60,426 nucleotides of DNA, from assembly GCA_011523945.1 (NCBI GenBank), contig WTFU01000146.1, positions 34,416 to 94,841 of the forward strand, read 5' to 3'. Shown here piece after piece: positions 26,487 to 35,514 of this stretch (its first letter is position 1; the number at the start of each line of letters is the position of its first letter). The notes beneath the pieces were generated by a model. It did not search any database and was not told the origin of the DNA. It saw only the letters and a program-made list of their open reading frames with translations. The DNA comes from Mariniblastus sp. Its GTDB lineage: Bacteria; Planctomycetota; Planctomycetia; Pirellulales; Pirellulaceae. A program made the translations under genes and the position numbers.

Positions 26487-27290
26487 CTAACTCTTAATTG
26501 CACGCGTTGCCGCCATATCGGCAATGTATTTTCCAATTGGGTAAGCATCCCAATGGTCTTCATAATAATCGATGATCCGCAACCCAGCCGCCAATTGGCC
26601 CCCAATTTGATCACCTAAACTATGTCCAAAACAGAGTGGCTCCTGTTCTGCGATGAGGCTCGCTTTTTCTGACGGAGCAATACTTGTCAGCTCAGAATAG
26701 GGAATCGAATGTTTAACAATCAATTCCGAATTTTCGATTCGCTGTTGGTCAAATATATAGAAAACAGGCTTAGTGAAACCTGCGATCAAGTGGCCACCTC
26801 GGCAAAGCACTCGGGCCGCCTCTTGCCAAACGGGAAGAACATTCGGAACAAAAGTGTTAGAACACGGGTGCACTATCAAATCAAATGATTCATCTTCAAA
26901 ACAAGACAAATCACTCATATCCCCCTGTACACATCTGATTGTTAAACCGTCTCTTTCAGCAACTAGCTGATCCTGCTTCAGTTGCTCTTCAGAAAGGTCA
27001 AACACCGTCACGTTCGCTCCAGCCGCGGCTAAGAGGGGAGCTTGCTGACCACCACTGCCCGCCAGACACAGGACTCGACATGATTCAGCTGAAAAATCTG
27101 GAAACCAGTCTCGGGGAACAGATCGATGAGGCGTTAAAACAATACTCCAAATGCCCTCCCGAGCCCTCTGTATTTCTTCAGCGCTGACGGGGACTGTCCA
27201 TTCGTTATTTGTACGCACCTGCGCATCCCACGCCGCGCGATTGTAGGCCAACAAATTCGCTTCTGGATCGGGATTACTCGAGTTCTCCAT
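26487..27290 (-). CDS. Class I SAM-dependent methyltransferase
   Basis: 267 residues. SAM-binding motif I is CRVLCLAGSGGQQAPLLAAAG (about 72-92). The acidic loop follows as VTVFDLSEEQLKQ. Motif II/III is IRCVQGDMSDLSCFEDESFD and LIVHPCSNTFVPNVLPVWQE. The lid region after RVLCRGGHLIAGFTKP is family-variable. It is convergent with the metal operon (24 bases apart). The substrate cannot be read. It looks like the UbiE/Methyltransf_11 type seen in many bacteria. Confidence 0.88.
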   Translation of the reverse strand: MENSSNPDPEANLLAYNRAAWDAQVRTNNEWTVPVSAEEIQRAREGIWSIVLTPHRSVPRDWFPDFSAESCRVLCLAGSGGQQAPLLAAAGANVTVFDLSEEQLKQDQLVAERDGLTIRCVQGDMSDLSCFEDESFDLIVHPCSNTFVPNVLPVWQEAARVLCRGGHLIAGFTKPVFYIFDQQRIENSELIVKHSIPYSELTSIAPSEKASLIAEQEPLCFGHSLGDQIGGQLAAGLRIIDYYEDHWDAYPIGKYIADMAATRAIKS

Positions 27291-27575
27291 TAACTGCCCT
27301 TAGCAAGAAAAAGATGAAGCGTATTTTTTGCTTGTCAAATTCGGTAGATACCGTGTTTCAAATAAAACAGAAGCCAGCTTTCAAAGTTTTTACCCTATCG
27401 CTTCCGTAGATTCCAGCCATGAGGCGATTGCAACCCCAATCCAACTGAAAGACTTTCGGGGCGAACGCTTGGAAGTTATCAACTTCCAAGTAAAATACAG
27501 TCCGCGCCAGGTACAGACGCAATCCACCCGCCCACAAACCTGGCATTACCGCCCCCTTGTTATCGTACCAAGCAG

Positions 27576-28175
27576 ATGGCCAAACTTTATTTTTATTACT
27601 CCGCAATGAACGCCGGCAAGAGCACGACGTTACTTCAAGCCGCTCATAACTATGAAGAACGCGGCATGCGTGTTCTGTTATTCACGCCTCAAATTGACGA
27701 CCGCGCAGGCGTAGGCAACATCTCGTCCCGACTTGGCCTGACTCGCGAAGCTTTCAGTTTTGACGCCGAATTTGATCTCTTTGCGCAAATTCGTGATGAA
27801 CAAGGAAAGTCTCAGGTCGCGTGCGTATTTATTGATGAGGCTCAATTTCTTACCTCAAAACAAGTTCTTCAACTAACCATGGTCTGTGACCGGATTGGCA
27901 TTCCGGTACTTTGCTACGGCCTTAGAACTGACTTCCGAGGTGAACCATTTGAGGGAAGCAAATACCTGCTTGCCTGGGCCGACGTTCTCGGTGAGATTAA
28001 AACCATTTGTTACACTGGCAAAAAGGCCATCATGAACGCTCGCCTAGATGAGTCGGGAAAACGGGTCACCGAAGGCGCGCAGGTCGCCATCGGACTAAAT
28101 TATGTGTCTCTATCGAGAAAAGAATTCGGCCTTGAGCATGTTTCACCGATCCAGTACCGGCCGCCGGAAGAGTGA
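27576..28175 (+). CDS. tdk: Thymidine kinase, type II
   Basis: 199 residues, normal length. The P-loop is SAMNAGKSTTLLQAA (residues 9-23) and the catalytic/Walker B segment VFIDEAQFLT (about 84-93, Glu88). Then come VLCYGLRTDFRGEPFEGSKYLL and the lasso region CYTGKKAIMNARLDESG with EGAQVAIGLNYVSLSRKEF. It phosphorylates thymidine to dTMP with ATP in the salvage pathway. Odd point: the usual CxxC before the lasso reads CYTG, and the later Cys/His pair reads SRKEF, so three of the four zinc ligands are gone. Convergent with the TolC-like gene nine bases downstream. Confidence 0.96.
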   Translation: MAKLYFYYSAMNAGKSTTLLQAAHNYEERGMRVLLFTPQIDDRAGVGNISSRLGLTREAFSFDAEFDLFAQIRDEQGKSQVACVFIDEAQFLTSKQVLQLTMVCDRIGIPVLCYGLRTDFRGEPFEGSKYLLAWADVLGEIKTICYTGKKAIMNARLDESGKRVTEGAQVAIGLNYVSLSRKEFGLEHVSPIQYRPPEE

Positions 28176-28184
28176 ATCAACCGA

Positions 28185-30173
28185 TTATTTTTGAACCGGT
28201 GCTCCAGGAACCGCCGGGGCGACCGTTGCCTCGCTTCCAGGGGCAGAAACACCTAATGGGACCGCCTGCTGGTCATAGGCACCGAGACTCAACGGACTGA
28301 CAGCGCGGTTATTAAAGTTCAACGGCCCTTTTTCAAAACGCGGGGCCTTCTCGACCGCATTCGCCCGGGCGTTTTCAGACCATTCTCCCTCGGTCAAAAA
28401 GATGTTATATCGGCTAAGCAATGTTCCTGTCGTGTAAACGTAATTCAAGAGAGCTTTGTTGTACTCGGCGACAGAGCGGTGAACGCGACTCTCCGTGTTC
28501 GCTTTTCTCTGCTGAGCGTCAAGTAAAAAGAAGATTTGATCCTGTCCTTCATCAAACCGCTTCTGTTTCGGCTTGATTTCTTCCTCTGCGGCAATTCTTG
28601 CATCAAAATTAGATCGCAAGGAAGCGATCGAACGATCAACTTCGGTAAATGCCTGATTCAAATCAAGTAAAATCTGACGCTGTTGTTCATTAAGTAACGT
28701 ACGCTCTCGCGCCAGTCTCAATTCCGCATTTCTAATGGAAAGATGCCCCAGTCGATTTCCGATCGCACCACCAAACTCAAAACCTAATTGCCAATCGTCA
28801 AGATTACCTGTGAACATGTCGTTAAATGCTCCACCATTGGGCGAAGCCTGAGTACCAAACAAATTTCGACCGAAACCTTTCGCTCCGTATTGTCCAGTTA
28901 AATCAAAACGCCATTTATTAAGCGCTTTGGCCGCAAGCAACTCCAATTCACGTTGGCGAACAACCCATTTTTGACGCCGAATTTCGACTCTTCGATTCAA
29001 CGCATCTGCCTGAGACTGCTCCCAGTCAAAAGCTACCGGTGCCAAGGCTGGGTCTGAGATCGGCAAGATGATCGTTCCATCGCTTGCTGGCAAATTCATG
29101 AGTCTTCGTAAATCACGATCCGATCCCAATACACCTTTAACCCCATTCAACTGTCCGGTCAGAATATCCTGAGCCTGGGTTTGAAAATTAAAATATTGCT
29201 GCCGAGCTAGCGCTTCGTCATCGGGACGGCCAACACCTTCGTCTAACCGCTTCTTACGATTGTCCCACGCCTCCTGAGCTGAATCGCGAGCACTGATCTT
29301 TGTATCGAGGTCGCGATAGGAGAAATACAATTCCCAGTAAGTATCTTCGACATTGCGAACAAGATTCCGAACCGCCACTTCAAAATCTGCAAGAGACACA
29401 TCACTTCTAATTCGAGCGATTAAGACACCGTTGTAATTTCCAGGCGTAGCGTTAGGGCCGGCAATACGATTGACAGCCGAACCACGTCCACGCCCCAAAG
29501 GCTGGCGAAATTCAAGCTGAGTCACCATGTTGTAATTACTATTGAAGATTGAGAATGGATTAGGATTTCGGTTGTAATCAGTCAAATTCCTAATTCCGAA
29601 TGAAGCTCCCGACGCAGTCTGCTTGCCAATTCCAAAATTAAAATTCGAAGAATTGGTTACCGCTCCACCTAAGAATGCTTGGTTTACAAATCGCTCGCGG
29701 CGACTGTAGAGCAGACTCGAATCCACCTGCGCATCAAAGGCTGAAAGCGCTGCTTCGACGCTCCCCAAGCCAGTTTCGTTAATCGCTTGATCGTAAAGCG
29801 TTGTTGCAGCCTGCGGAGAATTGACAACAAGACCTCCGAGCTTCTGCATGACTTTACTGTTGGCCAGCGCCATCTCGACGCACTGCTCAACCGTCATCTC
29901 AAGCGGTGTCAATTCTTGGAAATTCGAAATCGTCACCGGCGGCCCCGAAAGAAACTGGAGCCCGTCAGTCCCTTCTTCGTTTTCCAACTCTGGATACTCG
30001 ATTTGCTGTAGAAGCGACTGACAGGGACTGCAGTCGCTCGAAAAGTCAACGACCTGTTTCGCGCGATGCTGGCACCCAACTAACGACGTCGCGACAAGCG
30101 CAAATAGAAAAACACCGTGAATTTTTGCGAAAAGACCGGTACTTAACGTGTCCACAGGAAGACCAAGAATCAT
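28185..30173 (-). CDS. TolC-family outer-membrane efflux lipoprotein
   Basis: 662 residues. The lipoprotein signal has core FLFALVATSLVGC with lipid-anchoring Cys34. The body has two outer-membrane-efflux repeats: EQCVEMALANSKVMQKLGGL at the start, LEFRQPLGRGRGS and the coiled helices VAVRNLVRNVEDTYWELYF in the first; WRFDLTGQYGAKGFG, LGFEFGGAIGNRLGHLSI and KALLNYVYTTGTLLSRYNIF in the second. Longer than usual TolC (about 450-500) because of an N-terminal extension and an Ala/Pro-rich tail. It forms the outer-membrane channel for export. No adaptor or pump gene is adjacent. Confidence 0.88.
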   Translation of the reverse strand: MILGLPVDTLSTGLFAKIHGVFLFALVATSLVGCQHRAKQVVDFSSDCSPCQSLLQQIEYPELENEEGTDGLQFLSGPPVTISNFQELTPLEMTVEQCVEMALANSKVMQKLGGLVVNSPQAATTLYDQAINETGLGSVEAALSAFDAQVDSSLLYSRRERFVNQAFLGGAVTNSSNFNFGIGKQTASGASFGIRNLTDYNRNPNPFSIFNSNYNMVTQLEFRQPLGRGRGSAVNRIAGPNATPGNYNGVLIARIRSDVSLADFEVAVRNLVRNVEDTYWELYFSYRDLDTKISARDSAQEAWDNRKKRLDEGVGRPDDEALARQQYFNFQTQAQDILTGQLNGVKGVLGSDRDLRRLMNLPASDGTIILPISDPALAPVAFDWEQSQADALNRRVEIRRQKWVVRQRELELLAAKALNKWRFDLTGQYGAKGFGRNLFGTQASPNGGAFNDMFTGNLDDWQLGFEFGGAIGNRLGHLSIRNAELRLARERTLLNEQQRQILLDLNQAFTEVDRSIASLRSNFDARIAAEEEIKPKQKRFDEGQDQIFFLLDAQQRKANTESRVHRSVAEYNKALLNYVYTTGTLLSRYNIFLTEGEWSENARANAVEKAPRFEKGPLNFNNRAVSPLSLGAYDQQAVPLGVSAPGSEATVAPAVPGAPVQK

Positions 30174-30444
30174 GGTTTGCTCGTAAAATTGGCAGAACAG
30201 TAAGGATAAATTTATCCAGCAATGCCAACTTCATCGGAATAATCGTGCCGGCGAATCATGATGATCCAAATAACCAGACGACTCCAGCTAACCCTAAAAG
30301 TCCCCCCTAAGCCCGCAAACCCCCACGCAGCAGCTAAACCACGCCCGATCCAGTGGCCTGCAAAACCTGCTCCCTCTCATGTTCCAGTTTGACTGGAATT
30401 ATCAACTGGAATTTTCTATCGGAGTTGAACCAGCGTGGAAAAGC

Positions 30445-31110
30445 CTAGCGGGGGAACAGTTGTCGCTGTTTTGTGCAAGGGCTAACGTCGCCAGGCCGGC
30501 AAAATCCAAGGGGATAATCGCAACTTCCAGGAGCATCGCGCCGCATGTGATACGGCAAAAGAACCACCGAGGTAAAGAAGTTTGCGGTTGAACGGATTGA
30601 CTCCCGCCGCATTCCCGAAGTTTGGCCATATCTCTCGAGTGCGACATTTTCGAAATACAACGGCTGGTACCGGATGTCGGGTGCGACCCAAGCGAAAACT
30701 TTCAATTCTGGCGAAAACTCACTCCACACGTTTTTTTGCGTTTCCATCAACTCGCCAGCAATCCCTTTGGGTGCGTTTTTCTTCTCACGAACATCCAAGC
30801 TGATGGCGGCGATCGATTTTCTTGGCCACTGCCCGACCTTAAATAAGTCGGCGATGTCGTCTCCCCCTAAAGCAGACTTCAACTCTTCGTCGTCTGCTTT
30901 CTGGAGGTTTTTCAACAAATCATCATCTTGTTTGGGATTGTAATTCAAGCTCTGATTCACATTGCCAACGCGAATGGGAGACAAGGCCGGACGCTCAGTC
31001 GCAACCTTAACAATCGGCAAATCGGTTTGAGAATAAGTCTTTTCCCCGGAGAACAGAACAACTGACAAACAGGCTGTAATTAACAGAAATCTACGTGTAT
31101 TTTTGTTCAT
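30445..31110 (-). CDS. Secreted planctomycete-type protein of unknown function
   Basis: 221 residues from the ATG at 31110 (MNKNTRRFLL); an in-frame ATG 12 bases upstream is equally possible. The signal peptide (LLITACLSVVLFSG, cleavage near YSQ) is followed by about 90 variable residues. A C-terminal block follows with WVAPDIRYQPLYFENVALER and then PYHMRRDAPGSCDYPLGFCR, with two Cys. That block is of a type I associate with planctomycete proteins, without a known function. It precedes the TolC-like gene by 271 bases on the same strand. Confidence 0.7.
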   Translation of the reverse strand: MNKNTRRFLLITACLSVVLFSGEKTYSQTDLPIVKVATERPALSPIRVGNVNQSLNYNPKQDDDLLKNLQKADDEELKSALGGDDIADLFKVGQWPRKSIAAISLDVREKKNAPKGIAGELMETQKNVWSEFSPELKVFAWVAPDIRYQPLYFENVALERYGQTSGMRRESIRSTANFFTSVVLLPYHMRRDAPGSCDYPLGFCRPGDVSPCTKQRQLFPR

Positions 31111-31670
31111 ATCTGGGACCATTACGGGATGAAAGAAGGCTTCTGATTAGGTCTATCGACTACCACGACCCTCCAAATCTAAAAAACTAGTATGTTGTGA
31201 TTGATCCTTGCGATCGAAAATCACGCCGCAACCGTCAAGTTTTGACTAAAAAGACGGTTCTACTCAAATAGAAACATCACACAGGCAGCCCCCCTCAATT
31301 TAGCCCCCTTTTTGATAAGCTAAACTATGCCCAACAGGGGGAAGATTTTTTTGTCGCTCCGAAATTCAAACTTAGTTTTAAATGCCTATTTTTGTGCAAA
31401 TTCTAACATAAAAAATCGCTGAACTAGCGATCGACTGGTATTTTTAAACCATTAAACAGCATACACTTAGAACGTCTTTCTACCCCGTTATTATGGATTT
31501 TGCAAAATGTCTTCGTTAAAATCAAAATTGCACCATCTTGGTTAATTGATACCAATTCACAAAAGAGAGACGAAATTGGGTTAGTTACCCGTGAGTCGGT
31601 TGCTGCCAAACCGGTAAAGAATTAACAAGTTTGTAATTGAACAATAAAGTTTCTAGTCAGGGAGACAGGA
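31111..31670. other. AT-rich intergenic region before the DUF1501 operon
   Basis: About 560 bases between divergent genes. A small hairpin ATCGCT-GAACT-AGCGAT at 31415-31431 with a T-run on the minus strand resembles a weak terminator, but I see no credible gene that it would end. A 61-codon minus-strand frame here has no protein character. Confidence 0.45.
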
Positions 31671-32978
31671 ATGAAGTGTCGTGATCATATGCTGAGCCGT
31701 CGCAACTTGCTAACAATCGGTGCAGTGGGAGGCATCGGGCTTACTTTAACCGATTTTTTCAGATTGAAGACTGCGCAGGCGGATCAAAAGACGTATGAGT
31801 CGAAGGAAGGTACCGCCAAATCTGTCATCTACATCTTTCTTCCCGGTGGAATGGCTCAGCAAGAATCGTTCGACCCCAAACCTTTTGCTCCGCTTGAATA
31901 CCGCGGGCCAATGCGAAGCATACCGACAAAGCTCACGGGCGTCCGACTCAACGAGATGTTTAAGCAGACAGCAAACATCGCTGATAAGATCACAATCATT
32001 CGCTCGATGACCCACGGTGAAGCGGCACATGAGCGAGGCGTGCATAACATGCACACCGGGTACCGACCGAGTCCCGCACTTACATTTCCAAGCATGGGAA
32101 GCGTTGTTTCCCACGAGTTTGGTCCGCGGAATAACCTGCCGCCCTACGTGTTGATTCCTAATCAAACCAACCCCTATCAGGGAACGGGCTACCTGAGCTC
32201 ATCGTTCGCCGGTTTCAGCCTTGGGGCAGACCCTGCTTCTGGTGGATTTAAAGTTCGTGACCTCGAACTGCCGTCCGGGGTCGACACCACTAGATTTGAT
32301 AAACGCCGAAAGCTTCTGGATGTCGTTAACGGGCACTTTCGCGAAAAGGAAAAATCGGATTCACTTGATTCCCTCGATACTTTCTACAATCGTGCTTACA
32401 GTTTAATCAGCTCGAAACAGGCGCGGGAAGCATTCGATATTGAGAAAGAGGACCCGAAGTTGCGAGATCGTTATGGCCGCAACACTGCGGGAGCCCGGAT
32501 GCTGTTGGCACGTCGACTCGTCGAGTCCGGCGTCCGATTCGTTACGATGACCTACGGAGGATGGGATCACCACGATAGCATCGACCGAAATATGAAAAAT
32601 CAGGTACCGGCCTTCGATCAAGCCTACGCGACGCTCATTAGCGATCTCGAATCTCGTGGCCTGCTCGATTCTACATTGGTTGTTGTCGCCTCTGAATTCG
32701 GGCGCACACCTAAGATCAATCAAACCTCTGGACGTGACCACTGGCCAAAAGTATTTAGCTCTCTCATGGCCGGTGGAGGCATAAAGAAGGGGCAAGTTTA
32801 CGGAAGTTCCAATGCAACAGCGAGCGAGCCAGAAGAGGATGCGCTCGGTGTCCAGGATTGGGCAACCACCATTTATAAATGCCTTGGAATTACTGCAGAT
32901 AAAGAGTTGATGGCTCCGGGTGCAAGACCGATTGAAATTGTCGACGGTGGAACGGTACGCGACGGTCTTTTGGCTTAA
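31671..32978 (+). CDS. DUF1501 protein, Tat-type signal
   Basis: 435 residues; the ribosome site GGGAGACAGGA sits directly before the ATG. A twin-arginine-like start (LSRRNLLTIGAVGGIGLTL) suggests folded export. Family landmarks are IYIFLPGGMAQQESFDPKPF, MTHGEAAHERGVHNMHTGYR, SGVRFVTMTYGGWDHHDSID and ASEFGRTPKINQTSGRDHWP with SLMAGGGIKKGQVYG. The fold is related to alkaline phosphatase/sulfatase hydrolases, and His/Asp-rich motifs suggest a metal site. In planctomycetes it pairs with DUF1549/DUF1553 cytochrome proteins, as here. The biochemical role is unknown. First gene of a four-gene plus-strand operon. Confidence 0.93.
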   Translation: MKCRDHMLSRRNLLTIGAVGGIGLTLTDFFRLKTAQADQKTYESKEGTAKSVIYIFLPGGMAQQESFDPKPFAPLEYRGPMRSIPTKLTGVRLNEMFKQTANIADKITIIRSMTHGEAAHERGVHNMHTGYRPSPALTFPSMGSVVSHEFGPRNNLPPYVLIPNQTNPYQGTGYLSSSFAGFSLGADPASGGFKVRDLELPSGVDTTRFDKRRKLLDVVNGHFREKEKSDSLDSLDTFYNRAYSLISSKQAREAFDIEKEDPKLRDRYGRNTAGARMLLARRLVESGVRFVTMTYGGWDHHDSIDRNMKNQVPAFDQAYATLISDLESRGLLDSTLVVVASEFGRTPKINQTSGRDHWPKVFSSLMAGGGIKKGQVYGSSNATASEPEEDALGVQDWATTIYKCLGITADKELMAPGARPIEIVDGGTVRDGLLA

Positions 32979-33078
32979 TCGACGGTCGAATGATCGCGCA
33001 GAATCACGGATAACGCCCAAAGCTCTCGGGTTGGGGGCACATTACTTCGTTTCTCACTTCCGCAATGCAGGAACCAAA

Positions 33079-35478
33079 ATGATTGAAAATTTTCGGAATA
33101 CATTTCGAAATTCCTATTTTTTATTCGCTGTTTTAACAGCGACCGTTTTGTTCCCTTCCTTGGCCACTGCGTCGACGCCTCGACTGAGCACAATCTTGCC
33201 TCGTGGCGTTAAAGCGGGCGGCGAATACGTACTCAGATTCTCAGGCTCAAGACTCGCCGGCGCTGAACAGGTCTTTTTCTACGACACTGGAATCACCGTT
33301 GTTTCCATCGAACAGGTTGATGCCAACAATGTGAATGTCAAAGTAAACGTAGCCACGGACTGCCGTATCGGCGAGCACGTTGCGCAATTGAGAACAAAAA
33401 ATGGCATCTCCGACTATCGATCAGTTTTTGTAGGAAGACTACCGGAGGTTGCCGAAGCAGAACCCAACAATTCACTTGGAGAAGCACAGAAAGTCGAAAC
33501 CAATGTCACGGTTACCGGAATCGTGACAAACGAGGACATTGACTACTTTCGGATCGAAGGAAAGAAAGGAGACCGTATTTCGGTCGAAGTGGAAGCACTC
33601 CGACTTGGCTTTCTCTTCGATCCTGCGATCGCTTTACTTGATAAAAATCGATTCGAAATTGGTGCATCTGACGATACGCCATTAACAAAACAAGACAGCT
33701 TCCTCTCCGTCCTATTGCCGGAGGATGGAGAGTATTTTGTGACAGTTCGTGAGTCGTCATTTGTCGGTAATTCCAACAGCCGCTACCGTCTTCACATTGG
33801 CAATTTCCCCCGCCCGGCAGCCGTTTATCCCGCGGGTGGCAAGCCTGGCGAAAAAATCAGTCTGCAGTTCATTGACACTTATCAGCCCGGACAACCAGTC
33901 CGGGCAGTCACTCACGAAGTCCAACTTCCAACTGACGAGGGCTTTCGTGGCGGAATCTTCTGCACTGATGAGTCCGGTGCTTCGCCCAGCCCAATGCCAT
34001 TCCGCTTGACCGATTTAGAAAATCATCTGGAAGTCGAGCCCAACAATCAATTTGGCGAAATGCCGGCTCTTACTTTGCCGCATGCTATCAATGGAATCAT
34101 CAGTGAACCCGGAGACTACGACTACTTCAAATTTAGTGCTAAAAAAGGTCAGGTCTGGGATGTCGAATGCTATGCAAGACGAGTGGGCTCAGGGTTAGAT
34201 CCTGTGATTCATATTTTCGACGCAAATAAAAAAACACTGGCAGGCAATGACGATGCCAGACGCCCAGACAGCTACCTGCGATTCCAAGCTCCTGCTGACG
34301 GTGAGTACTATGTTCGGGTTTACGATCACCTGCGTCGCGGACAACCTGATTTCGTATACCGCATTGAACTCACCCAGCCCCAACCGAAATTCTCCTTGGG
34401 CATCAATCGCATTGATCGTTACTCGCAACAACGGCAGACAATCGCTGTCCCGCAGGGAGGGCGATTTGCAGTACTGATGTCCGCACAGAGAGCCAACTTC
34501 GGCGGGGAGATCAATTTACTACAGGACAACCTGCCTAACGGCATTAAAGTGATTTCAAAACCGATGCACCCAAGCCTGAATTTGATGCCTGTGGTTTTTG
34601 AAGCAGCACCTGACGCTGCAATCGGCGGCGCGCTGGTTGATTTCCGGGGTCAACATCAGCTCAACGAGAGCAAGATCATCAACGGGAGCTTTAAAAACTT
34701 TGCAGACTTTGTTCTTGGCCAACCCAACAACTCAGTCTATTACGGCTGCACTGTTGACAAACTTGCCTTTGCGGTCGTTGAGAAACTTCCGTATTCGATC
34801 GAAATTGTTCAACCCAAAGTCCCCTTGGTTCGCAATGGACAAATGTCGGTCAAAATTATTGCCCACCGAGATGAAGGTTTTGAAGATGCAATCAATCTCC
34901 AATTTCCATTCCGCTCACCGGGCGTTGGTACAACCTATCAGATTGTAATGCCCAAGGGCGCGTCAGAGATCAATTACCCACTCAATGCGAATTCCAATGC
35001 TTCCATTGGAAAATGGCCGATGTATGTCATCGGCAACTCTAACTTCAAGGGTCCAGCGTGGGCAGCTTCGCAATTAGCGGAGATTGAGATCGCTGAACCG
35101 TTTGTAACAGCCTCAATTGCGAGGATGAGTATCGTCCGAGGCGAGTCGACACAGCTAATTTGCAAACTGAACCAGCTAAAACCATTCGAAGGTGAAGCAA
35201 CTGCCCAGATCCTAGGAGTTCCGGCGAATGTCGTGATCGACACTCCTAAAACATTTACTAAAGACACAAAAGAACTCGTCTTTAATGTTCAAACGAATGA
35301 GAAAACGCCCTTTGGAAAACACTCGGGCCTCTTTTGCCAAGTCACCATTACCCAAAACGGAGAACCAATTGTTTCTCGAGCAGGGAACGCGATTTTACAA
35401 ATTAACAAACCGCGACCCCCTAAACCTCCGGTTCCGCCCGTCGTTGCGACCACCCAACCCGTACCCGCCAAAAAGTAA
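33079..35478 (+). CDS. Secreted protein with PPC domains
   Basis: 799 residues from the ATG at 33079, preceded by AGGAA. The frame is open upstream to 32920, overlapping the DUF1501 gene, but without a signal peptide in place. A signal peptide (YFLFAVLTATVLFPSLATAS) leads into an IPT-like N-domain (RGVKAGGEYVLRFSGSRLAG). Two bacterial pre-peptidase C-terminal (PPC) domains follow: EAEPNNSLGEAQKVET with DIDYFRIEGKKGDRISVEVE at about 120-240, and EVEPNNQFGEMPALTL with DYDYFKFSAKKGQVWDVECY at about 315-430. Beta-rich domains and a Pro-rich tail (RPPKPPVPPV) complete it. Probably a cell-surface or periplasmic binding partner in the DUF1501/cytochrome module. Confidence 0.87.
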   Translation: MIENFRNTFRNSYFLFAVLTATVLFPSLATASTPRLSTILPRGVKAGGEYVLRFSGSRLAGAEQVFFYDTGITVVSIEQVDANNVNVKVNVATDCRIGEHVAQLRTKNGISDYRSVFVGRLPEVAEAEPNNSLGEAQKVETNVTVTGIVTNEDIDYFRIEGKKGDRISVEVEALRLGFLFDPAIALLDKNRFEIGASDDTPLTKQDSFLSVLLPEDGEYFVTVRESSFVGNSNSRYRLHIGNFPRPAAVYPAGGKPGEKISLQFIDTYQPGQPVRAVTHEVQLPTDEGFRGGIFCTDESGASPSPMPFRLTDLENHLEVEPNNQFGEMPALTLPHAINGIISEPGDYDYFKFSAKKGQVWDVECYARRVGSGLDPVIHIFDANKKTLAGNDDARRPDSYLRFQAPADGEYYVRVYDHLRRGQPDFVYRIELTQPQPKFSLGINRIDRYSQQRQTIAVPQGGRFAVLMSAQRANFGGEINLLQDNLPNGIKVISKPMHPSLNLMPVVFEAAPDAAIGGALVDFRGQHQLNESKIINGSFKNFADFVLGQPNNSVYYGCTVDKLAFAVVEKLPYSIEIVQPKVPLVRNGQMSVKIIAHRDEGFEDAINLQFPFRSPGVGTTYQIVMPKGASEINYPLNANSNASIGKWPMYVIGNSNFKGPAWAASQLAEIEIAEPFVTASIARMSIVRGESTQLICKLNQLKPFEGEATAQILGVPANVVIDTPKTFTKDTKELVFNVQTNEKTPFGKHSGLFCQVTITQNGEPIVSRAGNAILQINKPRPPKPPVPPVVATTQPVPAKK

Positions 35479-35514
35479 CCAACTCGCTGACTCCATCAAC
35501 TCGGTGAATTAATT

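Noticed and set aside
31424..31609. 61-codon minus-strand open frame ending at a hairpin with T-run
   Set aside because: The hairpin looks like a weak terminator, but the frame has no protein character or ribosome site. A small RNA is possible but unsupported.
32920..33078. Longer N-terminus of the PPC-domain protein overlapping the DUF1501 gene
   Set aside because: It would bury the signal peptide behind 53 residues; the ATG at 33079 has AGGAA and a proper signal sequence.
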